NCBI RefSeq assembly: GCF_003546865.1 | Contig: NZ_CP023434.1 | Coordinates: 992,001-1,056,000 of the forward strand | Direction: 5' to 3' | DNA length: 64,000 bases | Origin: Suicoccus acidiformans | Lineage (GTDB): Bacteria; Bacillota; Bacilli; Lactobacillales; Aerococcaceae | In this document: positions 18,453 to 27,738 of the stretch, one piece after another | Position numbering within the stretch: the stretch's first letter is position 1 | Layout of the letters: the number at the start of each line of letters is the position of its first letter | Notes under the pieces: model-generated | The model's input: only the letters and a program-made list of their open reading frames with translations | The model's database searches: none | Told to the model about the DNA's origin: nothing | Program-made: the position numbers and the translations under genes

Positions 18453-19502
18453 ATGGCTAGAGGCGGTGGCCGAGGTGGTGGAGCTGGCGGTCGCACTGGG
18501 GGCTTTGGTGGTTCAAGAGGCGGCGGAGGTCGCAGTAGTTCAGGCGGTCGCGGTGGCGGTCGGCCAAGACAAAGTCAACCGCAACAACCCAGTTTTGGGG
18601 GGAGCCCTTATCGCAGAAGCCGACCGGTATTTATTCCACCAATGATGCCAATGTATGGAAGAAGACGTCGTCGGGTTGGCCCACCGATGGGACCTCAACG
18701 TCCGGTAAGTGGCGGTGGTAGTGGTTGTGGCACATGGATTATTCTACTAATTGTGCTGATGGTCATCTCTGGTGTCTTCTTCAGCTCAAGTGGTTATTCT
18801 GGAAACAACAACTCCCAGCACGAAACGAACCAGATTACGACGTCAACCGTTGAGCGGGAGCCCTTGCCAGCGGGTGCTGTGAATGAGACAGCTTATTACA
18901 CGGATGCAGCTGGTTGGGTCGAAAGTCGCAGTGAATTAGAACAAGGTTTGAAGTACTTCTATCAGAAGACGGGGGTACAGCCCCATGTATATATTGCAAC
19001 AGATCTCAACGGCTCCAAAACACGAGATATGGCTGATGTGAGGGATTTTGCTGAAGCTAAGTACGATGAACTGTTCACTGACGAAGCGCATGTATTGCTC
19101 TTGTTCTATGAACCTTACGAGTCGGAATATAAAACATATTATGTATCAGGGAGTCAGGCTAAGCAGGTTTTTGATGACGAAGCGGGCGATATTCTCTTAG
19201 ATTATATTGACCGTAACTATTACAATATGGATTTAAATACCTCCCAGTTCTTTAGTCAAAGTTTCCGTCAGGCGGCTGATCGTATGATGGAAGTGACGCA
19301 ATCACCTTGGGTTAATGTTTGGCTGGTTGTGGGTGTTCTGGCCATCATCATTGTATTATTTATATGGTGGCGGAAACGTGCAGCCCAGCAAGAAGCTGAA
19401 GCGAAACGTACTGAGGAAATTCTGAGTCGGCCGATTGAAACCTTTGGCTCAGACGTGAGTGAACTGGAGAAGAAATACCAAGATTCTGAAGATACCCAAT
19501 AA
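18453..19502 (+). CDS. Arg/Gly-rich TPM-domain membrane protein
   Basis: A 349-residue protein with an unusual layout. Residues 1-38 are almost only Gly, Arg and Ser with repeated RGG motifs, followed by a Pro/Arg-rich stretch to about 90. A first membrane segment lies at about 95-115, then an exported region of about 170 residues resembling a TPM (TLP18.3/Psb32/MOLO-1) domain, a second membrane segment (about 287-307) and a charged coiled tail. The first ATG (18447) touches the ribosome binding site, so the ATG at 18453 is chosen. pspA follows 14 bases after the stop, suggesting a joint role in envelope stress or membrane maintenance. The exact function is unknown; the TPM assignment is by pattern, not search. 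Confidence 0.65.
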   Translation: MARGGGRGGGAGGRTGGFGGSRGGGGRSSSGGRGGGRPRQSQPQQPSFGGSPYRRSRPVFIPPMMPMYGRRRRRVGPPMGPQRPVSGGGSGCGTWIILLIVLMVISGVFFSSSGYSGNNNSQHETNQITTSTVEREPLPAGAVNETAYYTDAAGWVESRSELEQGLKYFYQKTGVQPHVYIATDLNGSKTRDMADVRDFAEAKYDELFTDEAHVLLLFYEPYESEYKTYYVSGSQAKQVFDDEAGDILLDYIDRNYYNMDLNTSQFFSQSFRQAADRMMEVTQSPWVNVWLVVGVLAIIIVLFIWWRKRAAQQEAEAKRTEEILSRPIETFGSDVSELEKKYQDSEDTQ

Positions 19503-19516
19503 ATGGAGGGATAAAT

Positions 19517-20197
19517 ATGTCAGTTTTAAACCGTTTTACCGATATTATTAGCGCGAATGTGAATAGCTTAATTGATCGGATGGAAGACCCAGAGAAGATG
19601 ATCGATGAGTATTTGCGCCAAATGACGAATGACTTAGCCGAGGTTAAGGACAATACAGCCAGTGTGATGGCTGAAGAGACCCGGGCGAAACGTGAATTAG
19701 ATGCTAATGAAGCGGAAATTAAGAAATATGAAGAACTTGCTAGAAAAGCTGTACAAGCGGGCAATGACGATGATGCACGCGTCTTCTTAACGAAGAAGCA
19801 AGAAATAGAAGATATCGGGGCTAATTTAGCAAGTAGCTATGCTAGCGCGCATGAGAATGCGGTCAAAATGCGTCAAATGCACGATAAATTAGCGCAAGAT
19901 ATTGAAACCTTACGCCAACGTCGGGCAATGATCAAAGGCAAACTCTCCGTAGCACAAGCTCAAGAGAAAGTGAACCAGGCGGCTGGAGATGTCAAGCAAC
20001 GCGAATCTGCGCGTAGTAACTTCGAACGGATGGAAGCCAAAGCTGACCGCTTACTGGATGAAGCCAATGCTAAGGCTGATTTGAATACAGCGCCAGCGAA
20101 TCCGGTACAATCTCTTGAAGAGAAATACGCGAACGAAACAGCTTCAGCTGCGGTTGAGGATGAACTTGCACGTTTGAAGCAAGATATGGGCATGTAA
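19517..20197 (+). CDS. pspA: PspA/IM30 family membrane-protection protein
   Basis: A 226-residue, almost fully helical coiled-coil protein that begins LNRFTDIISANVNSLIDRMEDPEKMI, the amphipathic helix and DP motif typical of PspA/IM30/LiaH. These proteins assemble on damaged membranes in an ESCRT-III-like way and stabilise them. A GGAGGG site precedes the ATG. The gene follows the TPM-domain gene with a 14-base gap, so the two are probably co-transcribed. No LiaFSR or PspF-type regulator is in the window. Confidence 0.88.
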   Translation: MSVLNRFTDIISANVNSLIDRMEDPEKMIDEYLRQMTNDLAEVKDNTASVMAEETRAKRELDANEAEIKKYEELARKAVQAGNDDDARVFLTKKQEIEDIGANLASSYASAHENAVKMRQMHDKLAQDIETLRQRRAMIKGKLSVAQAQEKVNQAAGDVKQRESARSNFERMEAKADRLLDEANAKADLNTAPANPVQSLEEKYANETASAAVEDELARLKQDMGM

Positions 20198-20218
20198 TAT
20201 AATTTAAGCAAACTATTG

Positions 20219-20262
20219 AAACTAAGGCTATGTGTCATGAACACACTGGCCTTGGTTTTTTT
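20219..20262 (+). terminator. Terminator after pspA
   Basis: A 10-bp outer stem (20219-20228 with 20249-20258) encloses a second short hairpin and is followed by a T run. Confidence 0.8.
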
Positions 20263-20309
20263 GTGGGGAGAGGGCTAAGCTGACTTCAACGCGAAGATAT
20301 AGCGAGCAC

Positions 20310-20463
20310 ATTCCGTCGGGCGACTTCCCCACGGAATGAATTTATCGGAAAATTCCGTCGGACACGGGCCCCACGGAATTTTGCTGTGTTTCTCTTCCGT
20401 CGGAGAGCGTTCCCACGGAATTTTGTGTGGTTTTTATTCAGTGGGACCACTTCCCCACCGAGT
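20310..20463. repeat. Four tandem 42-bp hairpin repeats
   Basis: Cores start at 20310, 20352, 20394 and 20436, exactly 42 bases apart. Each 28-base core is an inverted repeat, in the first two copies ATTCCGT-C-GG and CC-C-ACGGAAT, with a variable loop of 6-8 bases. The fourth copy has changed on both arms yet still pairs in part (AGTGGG with CCCACC). Nothing is encoded. The array lies between the pspA terminator and the promoter of the M14 peptidase gene. Confidence 0.9.
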
Positions 20464-20599
20464 CACGTCGCATATAGATGTCGTTTACAATAAAATCCAA
20501 ATCAAAGCACCCTTTATGTATACTAATTAAAAACTGCTTACCCCAAATTTGGTCCACTTCTAGCATAGGGGAAAAGGGATTTTGTATAAGCTTGTTCTT

Positions 20600-20608
20600 T
20601 GCTATAAT
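20600..20608 (+). promoter_or_regulatory. Extended -10 promoter of the M14 peptidase gene
   Basis: TGC-TATAAT matches an extended -10 box; no good -35 lies at 17 bases. It resembles the mreB promoter. The leader to the ATG is about 40 bases and holds a GAAAGAGGAG site. Confidence 0.55.
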
Positions 20609-20652
20609 GGATGAGATGAAGATACAGGTGAACCTTGAAAGAGGAGTGAGAT

Positions 20653-23600
20653 ATGACTACTATACCTAATTTAAAGATAATAGAAGAAGAGATCACGCAA
20701 GCCTTTGTTCTAGGATTTAATTCGGAGCAGATGCATTTCCCGATAACTACTCTTGAAGCCCTTCAAAGTCAAACGTATCCGCAGGTGCTTCAGGAGTCAG
20801 TGGTCAATCATGCCGCTAAAGCTGGAATTATTGTTCCTAATCCGACGTGGGATTTGAGTTATTTATTCGACTTGGGGTCTGGGTCTTGGTTGGCTGATCA
20901 GGATAAAGACGGGTTAGCGGATTCGTTATACTTGCAAATAGATGCCAGCACCATTCAAACAAGCCATCAGTTGACTGCCGCTAATAATTTAGCCTGTCGC
21001 ATGGGAATGGAAGTGACCAGCTTCCAAGGTGAAGTAATATACCGGGGTCAAGCAGAGATAACCCCGATTCGTTTCCGGGGAGACTTGGCAACGGGCATTT
21101 ATTTACGAGATGATGCCCTTGAGATTGGTGGGCAGGGAGAGGCTTTGGTGCAATTTATTAGTGCTTTCTGCAATGAATTCCCGCAAATCAATCGCACCAA
21201 AGCCCTCTCGGACCTTCAAGCATACTTACAAGAAATGGGCGCCATGGCTAATCGTGATGGACAGCTTACGTATCTCAATGCATACAAAGATACGTTAAAC
21301 GGACCGCTAACGTTATATATGTCTCCTGATGCTGAACATGATTTGCCAGAAATTCCAGGGGTTGCCACCCATTCTATCCGGGAAGCGGAGCTTGTCTGGG
21401 AGAAGGACTATCATTTCGATTGGGAAGTGGCTGACTTCAAAGCCCTCATAAATGAGCAAGTATACCCGCAGCTAGAAGAAGGAGATTCTGTAAGAATTGA
21501 AGCTCGGTTGAGTGAGCCAGCAAGCGTAAGGAAAGCCTTGGAACAAGAGTTAAGTCTAAAGCTTCAAGCAAAGGGCGCTCAAGCTGAAGTTCATGTGTGG
21601 AATGCCTACAAGCAAGGGCTTTCCTGGCTGGATGAATATATTATGCCCCAGCTCAAAGAATCCGCTGTGGATGCTATTGAAATTGCGTTTCGGCCTTTCC
21701 TTAAGCCAGAGGAAACAGAGTGGAAAGATGAGGATGGCACCGTACCGACTTATGGCAATAAGGGTCAGGGGGATGCGGAAGGGTGGTACGACCAGCCTAT
21801 TCGCTTCTTGCAAGAGTTATATCCAGTTGATGACTTATTAGCTGAAGGCCTATCCTTGGATCGGCCCCAAATTTGCTTTGTCCTTTTGGAGGATGAAGGC
21901 GACGCAACCTATCGGATTAAAGCCTTTCAAGCAGATAAAGTCATCCTTGAAGATTCATTTAGCGTAAGTTATAGTGAACGACCTTTCTTGTCTACTTATC
22001 CTGAGATGGGTCTTGTGCATCCGAATACTGGAGAGGTAAAGGTTTGGGTCAATGGCGAATTGCTTCTAGCTGAGCGGATAGCAACGGACGTTGAACGCTT
22101 ATGGGATGCGTATCAAGAGGATGTCTTGCCTAAAGTAGGGGCATATATCCACGATAAGCTCCCTTTTGACGTGGATGATCAGCCGCTTTTTGCCCAATTG
22201 CGGATGGATATTTACTTATCTGAACCGAACCGGCATTTGCCGAGTCGTGAGGACATGGTGTCTTCTTTGAACGCCTTGCATCAGGATTTGTATTTCGTTG
22301 GTTTGGATTACTTCAATAATCTGGGGATTGATCTGCTTGGCCAAGGCTTGGATGCACCCGGTTTAATTCTACCGGTGATTCATCAAGCTGAAGGTCCGGG
22401 TCGGATGGAAGTGAGTCTACTTAGGGAGCCAGTCAGTCAACCGCAATTAGTCAGTCCTGAGCGTATCATTACGGGGCCGGCCTTGGACATAGTTAAGTGC
22501 CATTTAACAGCTATTTACCAAGATACTGACGGCCTTGTACTTAAATGGAAGACCAATATAGCAAGTGAGTTGCTGGCAAGTTTTGTTGAGCTATTTAATA
22601 CTCAACAGCTCACGCTTTCCCGATGGGAACTACCGGTGGACCGCCTAGTGTTTACGAATGGACAAGCGACATATACGATCCAAATGCCTGTATATATTAA
22701 TGAACCGATTAAGTTTCTCGACATTGATACCATTGACATCCCTCAAACGGAAGTGATAGGTTATCGGATGTACATGGACTTAATAGAGCAATTTAGCCGA
22801 GTGCCGGAACTGCGTGTGCGACATGTAGGTACCTCTTATCAAGGCCGATATATTTACGCAATTGAATTCAATCATGGCTTTGAAGGCTATGTGTCCCGGA
22901 CGAAACGTCTGAGTCGCTATCCTTCGGAAATTATCAATAACCGTCATCACGCAAATGAAGTATCTGCAACCAATGCAGCTTTTCAATTGGTCCAAGATTT
23001 AGTCAGTAATCCAGAGCGCTTTAAGGAACTTCAACGTTTAAATTTAGTGATTATGCCTTTGGAGAATGTTGATGGTGCAGCGATTCATTATCAATTGCAG
23101 CAGGATAATCCGACTTGGAAATTGCATGTCGCCCGCTTTAATTCAGTAGGTAAGGAATTTTATTATGATTATTTCAAGAAAGATACCATTCATACCGAAG
23201 CACTTGCCTTTACCAAACTGTACGAGGAGTACTTGCCGGATGTTGTTGTAGATAATCATGGGGTTCCGAGTCATGAGTGGGAGCAACCTTTCTCAGGTTA
23301 TACTTCTCCAGCTTACCGCGGCTTTTGGTTACCTAGATCACTTATGTATGGCTATTTCTGGTATATTCAAAGTGAGCCCTTTCAGGTGAATCAAGTAGCG
23401 AATAAATACCTTGAAGACGTCATAGCGGATGCGATGGCTAAAGACCCGGAAATTACCGCTTGGAATATTGAATGGCGCAATCGTTTCGAAAAATATGCCC
23501 ACAGTTGGATGCCCCAATTATTCCCCGCCAATTACTATAAGAATATGATACACTATTGGCTCGGTTATGATTATGATGCGCATCATCGCTATCCATCCAT

Positions 23601-23823
23601 TAAATATCCGTGGATAACAAGCGTCGCTTATACTAGTGAAGTGAGCGACGAAACGGCACAAGGCGATTATTTAGCCTTATGTGCAAGAACCCATGTGAAG
23701 CATTGCCATGCTGTAATTGCAGCCTTATTGGATGCAAATAGTTACATTGAGCGCCGCCAGGATATTTCAGGTACCGAACTAGACTTAGCATACATCCGTC
23801 AGCGGCCAATTCACTGGCTTTAA
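20653..23823 (+). CDS. Large M14-family metallopeptidase
   Basis: A 1,056-residue protein. The C-terminal third (from about 695) is a peptidase family M14 zinc carboxypeptidase domain. It has the zinc motif HANE (His766, Glu769), a third ligand probably in DNHGVP (His869), and the substrate-clamp region around PLENVDGAA. The N-terminal two thirds are not recognised apart from an acidic DQDKDGLAD segment (82-90) that looks like a calcium-binding loop. No signal peptide is visible, so it is probably cytoplasmic. The DUF969 gene begins 81 bases after the stop with no terminator between, so the enzyme likely acts on a peptide or amide brought in by that permease pair. The general-base glutamate near the end was not located with certainty. 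Confidence 0.72.
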   Translation: MTTIPNLKIIEEEITQAFVLGFNSEQMHFPITTLEALQSQTYPQVLQESVVNHAAKAGIIVPNPTWDLSYLFDLGSGSWLADQDKDGLADSLYLQIDASTIQTSHQLTAANNLACRMGMEVTSFQGEVIYRGQAEITPIRFRGDLATGIYLRDDALEIGGQGEALVQFISAFCNEFPQINRTKALSDLQAYLQEMGAMANRDGQLTYLNAYKDTLNGPLTLYMSPDAEHDLPEIPGVATHSIREAELVWEKDYHFDWEVADFKALINEQVYPQLEEGDSVRIEARLSEPASVRKALEQELSLKLQAKGAQAEVHVWNAYKQGLSWLDEYIMPQLKESAVDAIEIAFRPFLKPEETEWKDEDGTVPTYGNKGQGDAEGWYDQPIRFLQELYPVDDLLAEGLSLDRPQICFVLLEDEGDATYRIKAFQADKVILEDSFSVSYSERPFLSTYPEMGLVHPNTGEVKVWVNGELLLAERIATDVERLWDAYQEDVLPKVGAYIHDKLPFDVDDQPLFAQLRMDIYLSEPNRHLPSREDMVSSLNALHQDLYFVGLDYFNNLGIDLLGQGLDAPGLILPVIHQAEGPGRMEVSLLREPVSQPQLVSPERIITGPALDIVKCHLTAIYQDTDGLVLKWKTNIASELLASFVELFNTQQLTLSRWELPVDRLVFTNGQATYTIQMPVYINEPIKFLDIDTIDIPQTEVIGYRMYMDLIEQFSRVPELRVRHVGTSYQGRYIYAIEFNHGFEGYVSRTKRLSRYPSEIINNRHHANEVSATNAAFQLVQDLVSNPERFKELQRLNLVIMPLENVDGAAIHYQLQQDNPTWKLHVARFNSVGKEFYYDYFKKDTIHTEALAFTKLYEEYLPDVVVDNHGVPSHEWEQPFSGYTSPAYRGFWLPRSLMYGYFWYIQSEPFQVNQVANKYLEDVIADAMAKDPEITAWNIEWRNRFEKYAHSWMPQLFPANYYKNMIHYWLGYDYDAHHRYPSIKYPWITSVAYTSEVSDETAQGDYLALCARTHVKHCHAVIAALLDANSYIERRQDISGTELDLAYIRQRPIHWL

Positions 23824-23904
23824 CAAAGGCAAATAAATATACGTAATACGTAACAGGGAAGGTAATTTGAGGGTGAGAGGCCTCGCAAGAAGGAGAGATA
23901 GAAG

Positions 23905-24603
23905 ATGGAATGGATTCGATTAATCGGAATCATGATTGTAATCGTAGGTTTTGCGATGAAGCTCGATTCAATCTTAATCGTGCTACTGGCAATGATAGCC
24001 ACAGCTCTGGTCGGTGGTTTAGGAATCGGTGGCTTATTGGAAACCTTAGGGTCGTCCTTTGTAGCTAATCGTAGTATGGCTATTTTTATTCTAATTATGC
24101 TTGTAACAGGTACCTTGGAGCGTAATGGCTTAGTTCAGGCAGCCGGAAGTCTAATTAGCCGTGTTAAAGGGGCCACGCCAGGGAAAGTTATTGGCATTTA
24201 TGGGGTAATGCGTGGTTTCTTTGCGGCCTTTAACGTTAGTTTCGGTGGCGTTGCTGGATTCGTTCGGCCAATTATTATTCCCATGTCAATCGGGGCAGTG
24301 GAATCTAAAGGTGCCGAAATGCATCCAGAGCACTTAGAACAAGTCAAAGGTATGGCTTCAGGTATGGAGAACGTTGCATGGTTCTTCTGTCAAGTCCTCT
24401 TTGTCGGAGGGGCTGGAGCAATCTTAGTGCAATCAACCTTGGCTGATTTAGGCTATGACGTTGAATTGTTAGCCCTCGCGCAAAAAGCAATTCCTGTGGG
24501 CATTTTTGCGATTATTGTTGGTATTGTATATTATAACTGGCGAGACCGTCGCTTAATGAAGCGATACTATTCCAACCTAAAGGATAAGAAAGGGGATGCA
24601 TAA
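23905..24603 (+). CDS. DUF969 membrane protein (permease half)
   Basis: A 232-residue membrane protein with about six or seven hydrophobic segments and conserved-looking runs such as GTLERNGLVQAA and FGGVAGFVRP. The pattern matches the DUF969 family, which nearly always pairs with DUF979; in streptococci the pair adjoins the pyrrolidone-carboxyl peptidase gene. The pair is thought to form a transporter for small peptides or cyclised glutamate, although no transport activity is settled. It has a strong GGAGAG site, and its stop lies one base before the ATG of the next gene. Confidence 0.78.
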   Translation: MEWIRLIGIMIVIVGFAMKLDSILIVLLAMIATALVGGLGIGGLLETLGSSFVANRSMAIFILIMLVTGTLERNGLVQAAGSLISRVKGATPGKVIGIYGVMRGFFAAFNVSFGGVAGFVRPIIIPMSIGAVESKGAEMHPEHLEQVKGMASGMENVAWFFCQVLFVGGAGAILVQSTLADLGYDVELLALAQKAIPVGIFAIIVGIVYYNWRDRRLMKRYYSNLKDKKGDA

Positions 24604-24604
24604 C

Positions 24605-25549
24605 ATGTCATTCTTTACAAGTGCTGACTTTACCTTAGGGCAGAAATTACTTGAAGTAATCTTCATTATTATGGGTCTCGTTACCCTGTATACAGCCTTC
24701 AAAAACTTCCGCGACAAGAACAATGATGAACCCCTTGCAACAGCCTTATTCTGGGGTCTCCTTGGGATAGTGCTCGCTTTTGGTCGGTGGATACCTGATA
24801 AGGTGAATGGCTTGATTATTATACTCATGACCATCCCTGCTATCCTAGGCAAAGTTAAAGCGGGGACCGTTGAGAAACCAACTGAACTGCAAATGGAAGA
24901 ACGCTTCCAGAAAATTGGCATGAAAATCTTTATTCCGGCTTTAACGATGGGGCTTTTTGCGATTATCTTTGCAATCTTTACGGATTTAGGTGCCTTGGTG
25001 GGAATTGGCGTCGGAGTATTGGTATCGATGATTCTCTTAATGGTTTATGATCGCCGCAATACGCCAACAGTCTTCTTGAACGATTCTGAGCGCATGCTTT
25101 CCATGGTTGGTCCATTGAGTATGTTGCCAATGCTTCTGGCAAGCTTGGGAGCCGTCTTTAATGCAGCAGGTGTTGGCGAGGTGACTGCGCAATTGTTCAG
25201 CTATGTGATCCCTGAAGGAAATGTCAATGTCGGGATTATTGCCTATGCGCTTGCGATGATGTTTTTCACCATGATTATGGGGAATGCCTTTGCAGCCATT
25301 ACAGTGGTAACAGTCGGAATTGGGGCGCCCTTTGTCTTAGAATATGGCGCAGATCCTGTATTAATTGGTATGATCGGCTTAACGTGTGGTTATTGTGGAA
25401 CCTTGTTGACACCGATGGCCGCAAACTTTAATATTGTGCCAGTGGCCATGTTAGAAATGGATGATCGAATGGGTGTTATTAAGAACCAAGTTGTTCCGGC
25501 CCTATGTTTAATTGTCTTTCAAATCGTGTACATGATTTTATTTAAATAA
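24605..25549 (+). CDS. DUF979 membrane protein (permease half)
   Basis: A protein of about 314 residues with around nine hydrophobic segments and the runs GNAFAAITVVTVGIGAPF and GYCGTLLTPMAANFN, typical of DUF979. The ATG at 24605 is preferred over 24596 because the AAAGGGG site then has 9 bases of spacing; it begins one base after the DUF969 stop. The pair with DUF969 is best read as a two-component permease. The upstream M14 peptidase suggests the imported compound is a peptide. A terminator closes the operon. Confidence 0.78.
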   Translation: MSFFTSADFTLGQKLLEVIFIIMGLVTLYTAFKNFRDKNNDEPLATALFWGLLGIVLAFGRWIPDKVNGLIIILMTIPAILGKVKAGTVEKPTELQMEERFQKIGMKIFIPALTMGLFAIIFAIFTDLGALVGIGVGVLVSMILLMVYDRRNTPTVFLNDSERMLSMVGPLSMLPMLLASLGAVFNAAGVGEVTAQLFSYVIPEGNVNVGIIAYALAMMFFTMIMGNAFAAITVVTVGIGAPFVLEYGADPVLIGMIGLTCGYCGTLLTPMAANFNIVPVAMLEMDDRMGVIKNQVVPALCLIVFQIVYMILFK

Positions 25550-25556
25550 TTTATTC

Positions 25557-25590
25557 AAAAGTCCGTAAAAATTTGCGGGCTTTTTGTGCT
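25557..25590 (+). terminator. Terminator of the M14-DUF969-DUF979 operon
   Basis: A 9-bp stem (25557-25565 with 25576-25584) is followed by a T run. A TATAAT for ackA follows at 25609-25614. Confidence 0.78.
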
Positions 25591-25648
25591 TTTTAAAAGG
25601 GTTTCATGTATAATAAGTATCAGATTAATGATGAAGGAGACTTTGTAA

Positions 25649-26836
25649 ATGGCAAAAACATTCGCAATTAATGCAGGAAGTTCAAGTTTAAAATTTCAGC
25701 TTTTCCAAATGCCGGAAGAGGAAGTTATCGCTAAAGGTTTAGTGGAACGGATTGGTATCGGTAATTCAATTTTCTCAATTGAATATGGTGATGATCAAGA
25801 ATTCGAAATGACAGAAGATATTGACGATCACGGACGTGCTGTAGAACTTTTATTTGACAAATTACAAGAGTTCGGAATCGTGGATGACCTTGAAGAAATT
25901 ACTGGTGTAGGTCACCGCGTCGTAGCTGGCGGGGAAGATTTTAAAGAGTCTACTGTAGTGACGGATGCTGTAATTGAACGCGTCGATGAATTATCAGAAT
26001 TCGCACCCCTACACAATCCAGCAGAAGCACAAGTTATGCGAGTGTTCCAAGAGAAATTATCGAACGCTACAATGGTTGCTGTGTTTGATACATCATTCCA
26101 CACAACAATGCCGGCAGTAAACTATGTATACAGCCTACCATACGAATACTATGAAGATTTCCAAGCACGTAAATACGGTGCTCACGGAACGAGCCACCAA
26201 TTCGTTGCCAATCGTGCAGCTGAATTAGTAGGCAAACCAATCGAAGAATTAAAAATCATTACTTGCCACCTAGGTAACGGTGGATCGATTACTGCCGTTG
26301 ACGGTGGTAAATCAGTTGATACCTCCATGGGCTTCACACCTCTTGCTGGTATTACGATGGGTACTCGAACAGGCGACATCGACCCTTCATTGATTCCATT
26401 TTTAATGGACAAGTTAGGTATCGACGATGTAAATGAAATGATTAATATCTTCAACAAGAAATCGGGTCTACTTGGTATTTCTGGTGTATCTAGCGATATG
26501 CGTGACGTTGAAGGGGCAGCAGGTGAAGGGAACGAACGTGCACAATTAGCCCTTGATATTTTTGCCAACCGTGTACAAAAGTATATCGGTCAGTACATTG
26601 CTGTCATGAATGGCGTAGATGTTATCGTCTTCACTGCAGGAATCGGTGAGAACTCTTCTACAACACGTCATCGCATTATGGATCCAATTAGCGTATTCGG
26701 AGCTCTCTTAGACCCAGAGCGTAATGATACACGTAAAGAGGCATTAATTTCCTCAGACGATTCAGATGTTCTAATCTACAACATTCCTACGAATGAAGAA
26801 GTTGCGATTGCACGCGAAGTAGAACGTTTGAAATAA
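25649..26836 (+). CDS. ackA: Acetate kinase
   Basis: A 395-residue acetate kinase, which makes ATP and acetate from acetyl phosphate and ADP in fermentation. It shows the N-terminal [10 protein letters not shown], the phosphate motif CHLGNGGSI, the substrate loop around [11 protein letters not shown] and FTAGIGENS near the end. Length and motif order are standard. An AAGGAGA site precedes the ATG, and the codon choice is noticeably biased, as in a highly expressed gene. It is a single-gene unit with a terminator behind it; pta is not in the window. Confidence 0.96.
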   Translation: MAKTFAINAGSSSLKFQLFQMPEEEVIAKGLVERIGIGNSIFSIEYGDDQEFEMTEDIDDHGRAVELLFDKLQEFGIVDDLEEITGVGHRVVAGGEDFKESTVVTDAVIERVDELSEFAPLHNPAEAQVMRVFQEKLSNATMVAVFDTSFHTTMPAVNYVYSLPYEYYEDFQARKYGAHGTSHQFVANRAAELVGKPIEELKIITCHLGNGGSITAVDGGKSVDTSMGFTPLAGITMGTRTGDIDPSLIPFLMDKLGIDDVNEMINIFNKKSGLLGISGVSSDMRDVEGAAGEGNERAQLALDIFANRVQKYIGQYIAVMNGVDVIVFTAGIGENSSTTRHRIMDPISVFGALLDPERNDTRKEALISSDDSDVLIYNIPTNEEVAIAREVERLK

Positions 26837-26851
26837 TTTAGCCATTCACAG

Positions 26852-26890
26852 AAACTTTCCAGGAGATTTTTCATGGGAAGTTTTTTTATT
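26852..26890 (+). terminator. ackA terminator
   Basis: A 9-bp stem (26852-26860 with 26875-26883) runs into a T-rich tail. Confidence 0.75.
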
Positions 26891-26907
26891 TTGCGAAGTT
26901 TATTTAT

Positions 26908-26936
26908 TTGGACAAAATGCTTCGGTAAGATAGAAT
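26908..26936 (+). promoter_or_regulatory. Promoter of the histidine phosphatase gene
   Basis: TTGGAC (26908-26913) and TAGAAT (26931-26936) are 17 bases apart. A second candidate (TTGATG 26973, TATAAA 26996) would start transcription too close to the ribosome binding site. Confidence 0.45.
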
Positions 26937-27019
26937 ATATTTATAAATTTAAATAATCGGTGGTATACACATTTGATGAATTTTAACTGACAGATTATAA
27001 AGTAGGAAAGGATGGTTCC

Positions 27020-27685
27020 ATGCCGGTAGGGGTGACATTTTATTTCGTGCGACATGGTGAAACGTGGTTTAATCGTGCAGGAAGGATTCAAGGTTGGGCT
27101 GACTCGCCTTTAACACCTGAAGGGATTGCAGGTGTTAAAAAGACAGCCCAACTGTTGAGTGGGCTTGCCTTTGATTATGCCTATGCGAGTGATTTGAAGC
27201 GGAGGATTGATTCGGCGCAATTGTTATTAGATGTGAATCATTATGCAGATAATCTTGTTTTAGAGACAATGCCTGAGTTTCGTGAGGTGCGCTTTGGCTA
27301 TTTTGAAGGGATGTTGGCGCAGGATGTTCGGCCACTGGCGGCTAGAGAGATAGCCTTAAAGCATCCGGAAGTAGATATTGAACGCTCCCCGCATTTATTG
27401 CTGAATGCTTATAAACGTTTGGATCCTTATGGTCTGGCAGAGAGTTTCCCAGAGTTCTGGGAGCGGGTGGAAGCTGGTATCATTTACTTATTGGAACGGC
27501 ACCGGGGAAGTGAGGCGAATGTCTTAGTGGTGGCTCACGGGCAAACGATTCGCCATACCTTACATGCGCTCGTTCCAGAATTAGAGATGCCTGGGCGTCT
27601 GCATAATGGTTCGATATCCAGGGTACAATATATTAATGGACAGTTCCGCTTGCTGGGGTATAATGAATTAGAAGTTAACATTTAG
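27020..27685 (+). CDS. Histidine phosphatase family protein
   Basis: A 221-residue member of the phosphoglycerate-mutase-like superfamily. The catalytic histidine is His12 in FVRHGETWFN, and the second is in VVAHGQTIRH; SDLKRRIDSA and EFREVRFGYFEG are also typical. It is more likely a broad phosphatase on small phosphate esters than a glycolytic mutase. An AAAGGA site precedes the ATG. The next gene begins 53 bases after the stop with no terminator, so the phosphatase and the unknown protein are probably co-transcribed. Confidence 0.85.
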   Translation: MPVGVTFYFVRHGETWFNRAGRIQGWADSPLTPEGIAGVKKTAQLLSGLAFDYAYASDLKRRIDSAQLLLDVNHYADNLVLETMPEFREVRFGYFEGMLAQDVRPLAAREIALKHPEVDIERSPHLLLNAYKRLDPYGLAESFPEFWERVEAGIIYLLERHRGSEANVLVVAHGQTIRHTLHALVPELEMPGRLHNGSISRVQYINGQFRLLGYNELEVNI

Positions 27686-27738
27686 AAGAGACGCTTCCTG
27701 CCAGAATTGGTCAAAGAAGCAAGGAAAGGGTGATTGTT

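Noticed and set aside
20310-20463. Possible CRISPR array
   Set aside because: The intervals between dyads are themselves conserved and only 14 bases long; there are no unique spacers and no cas genes.
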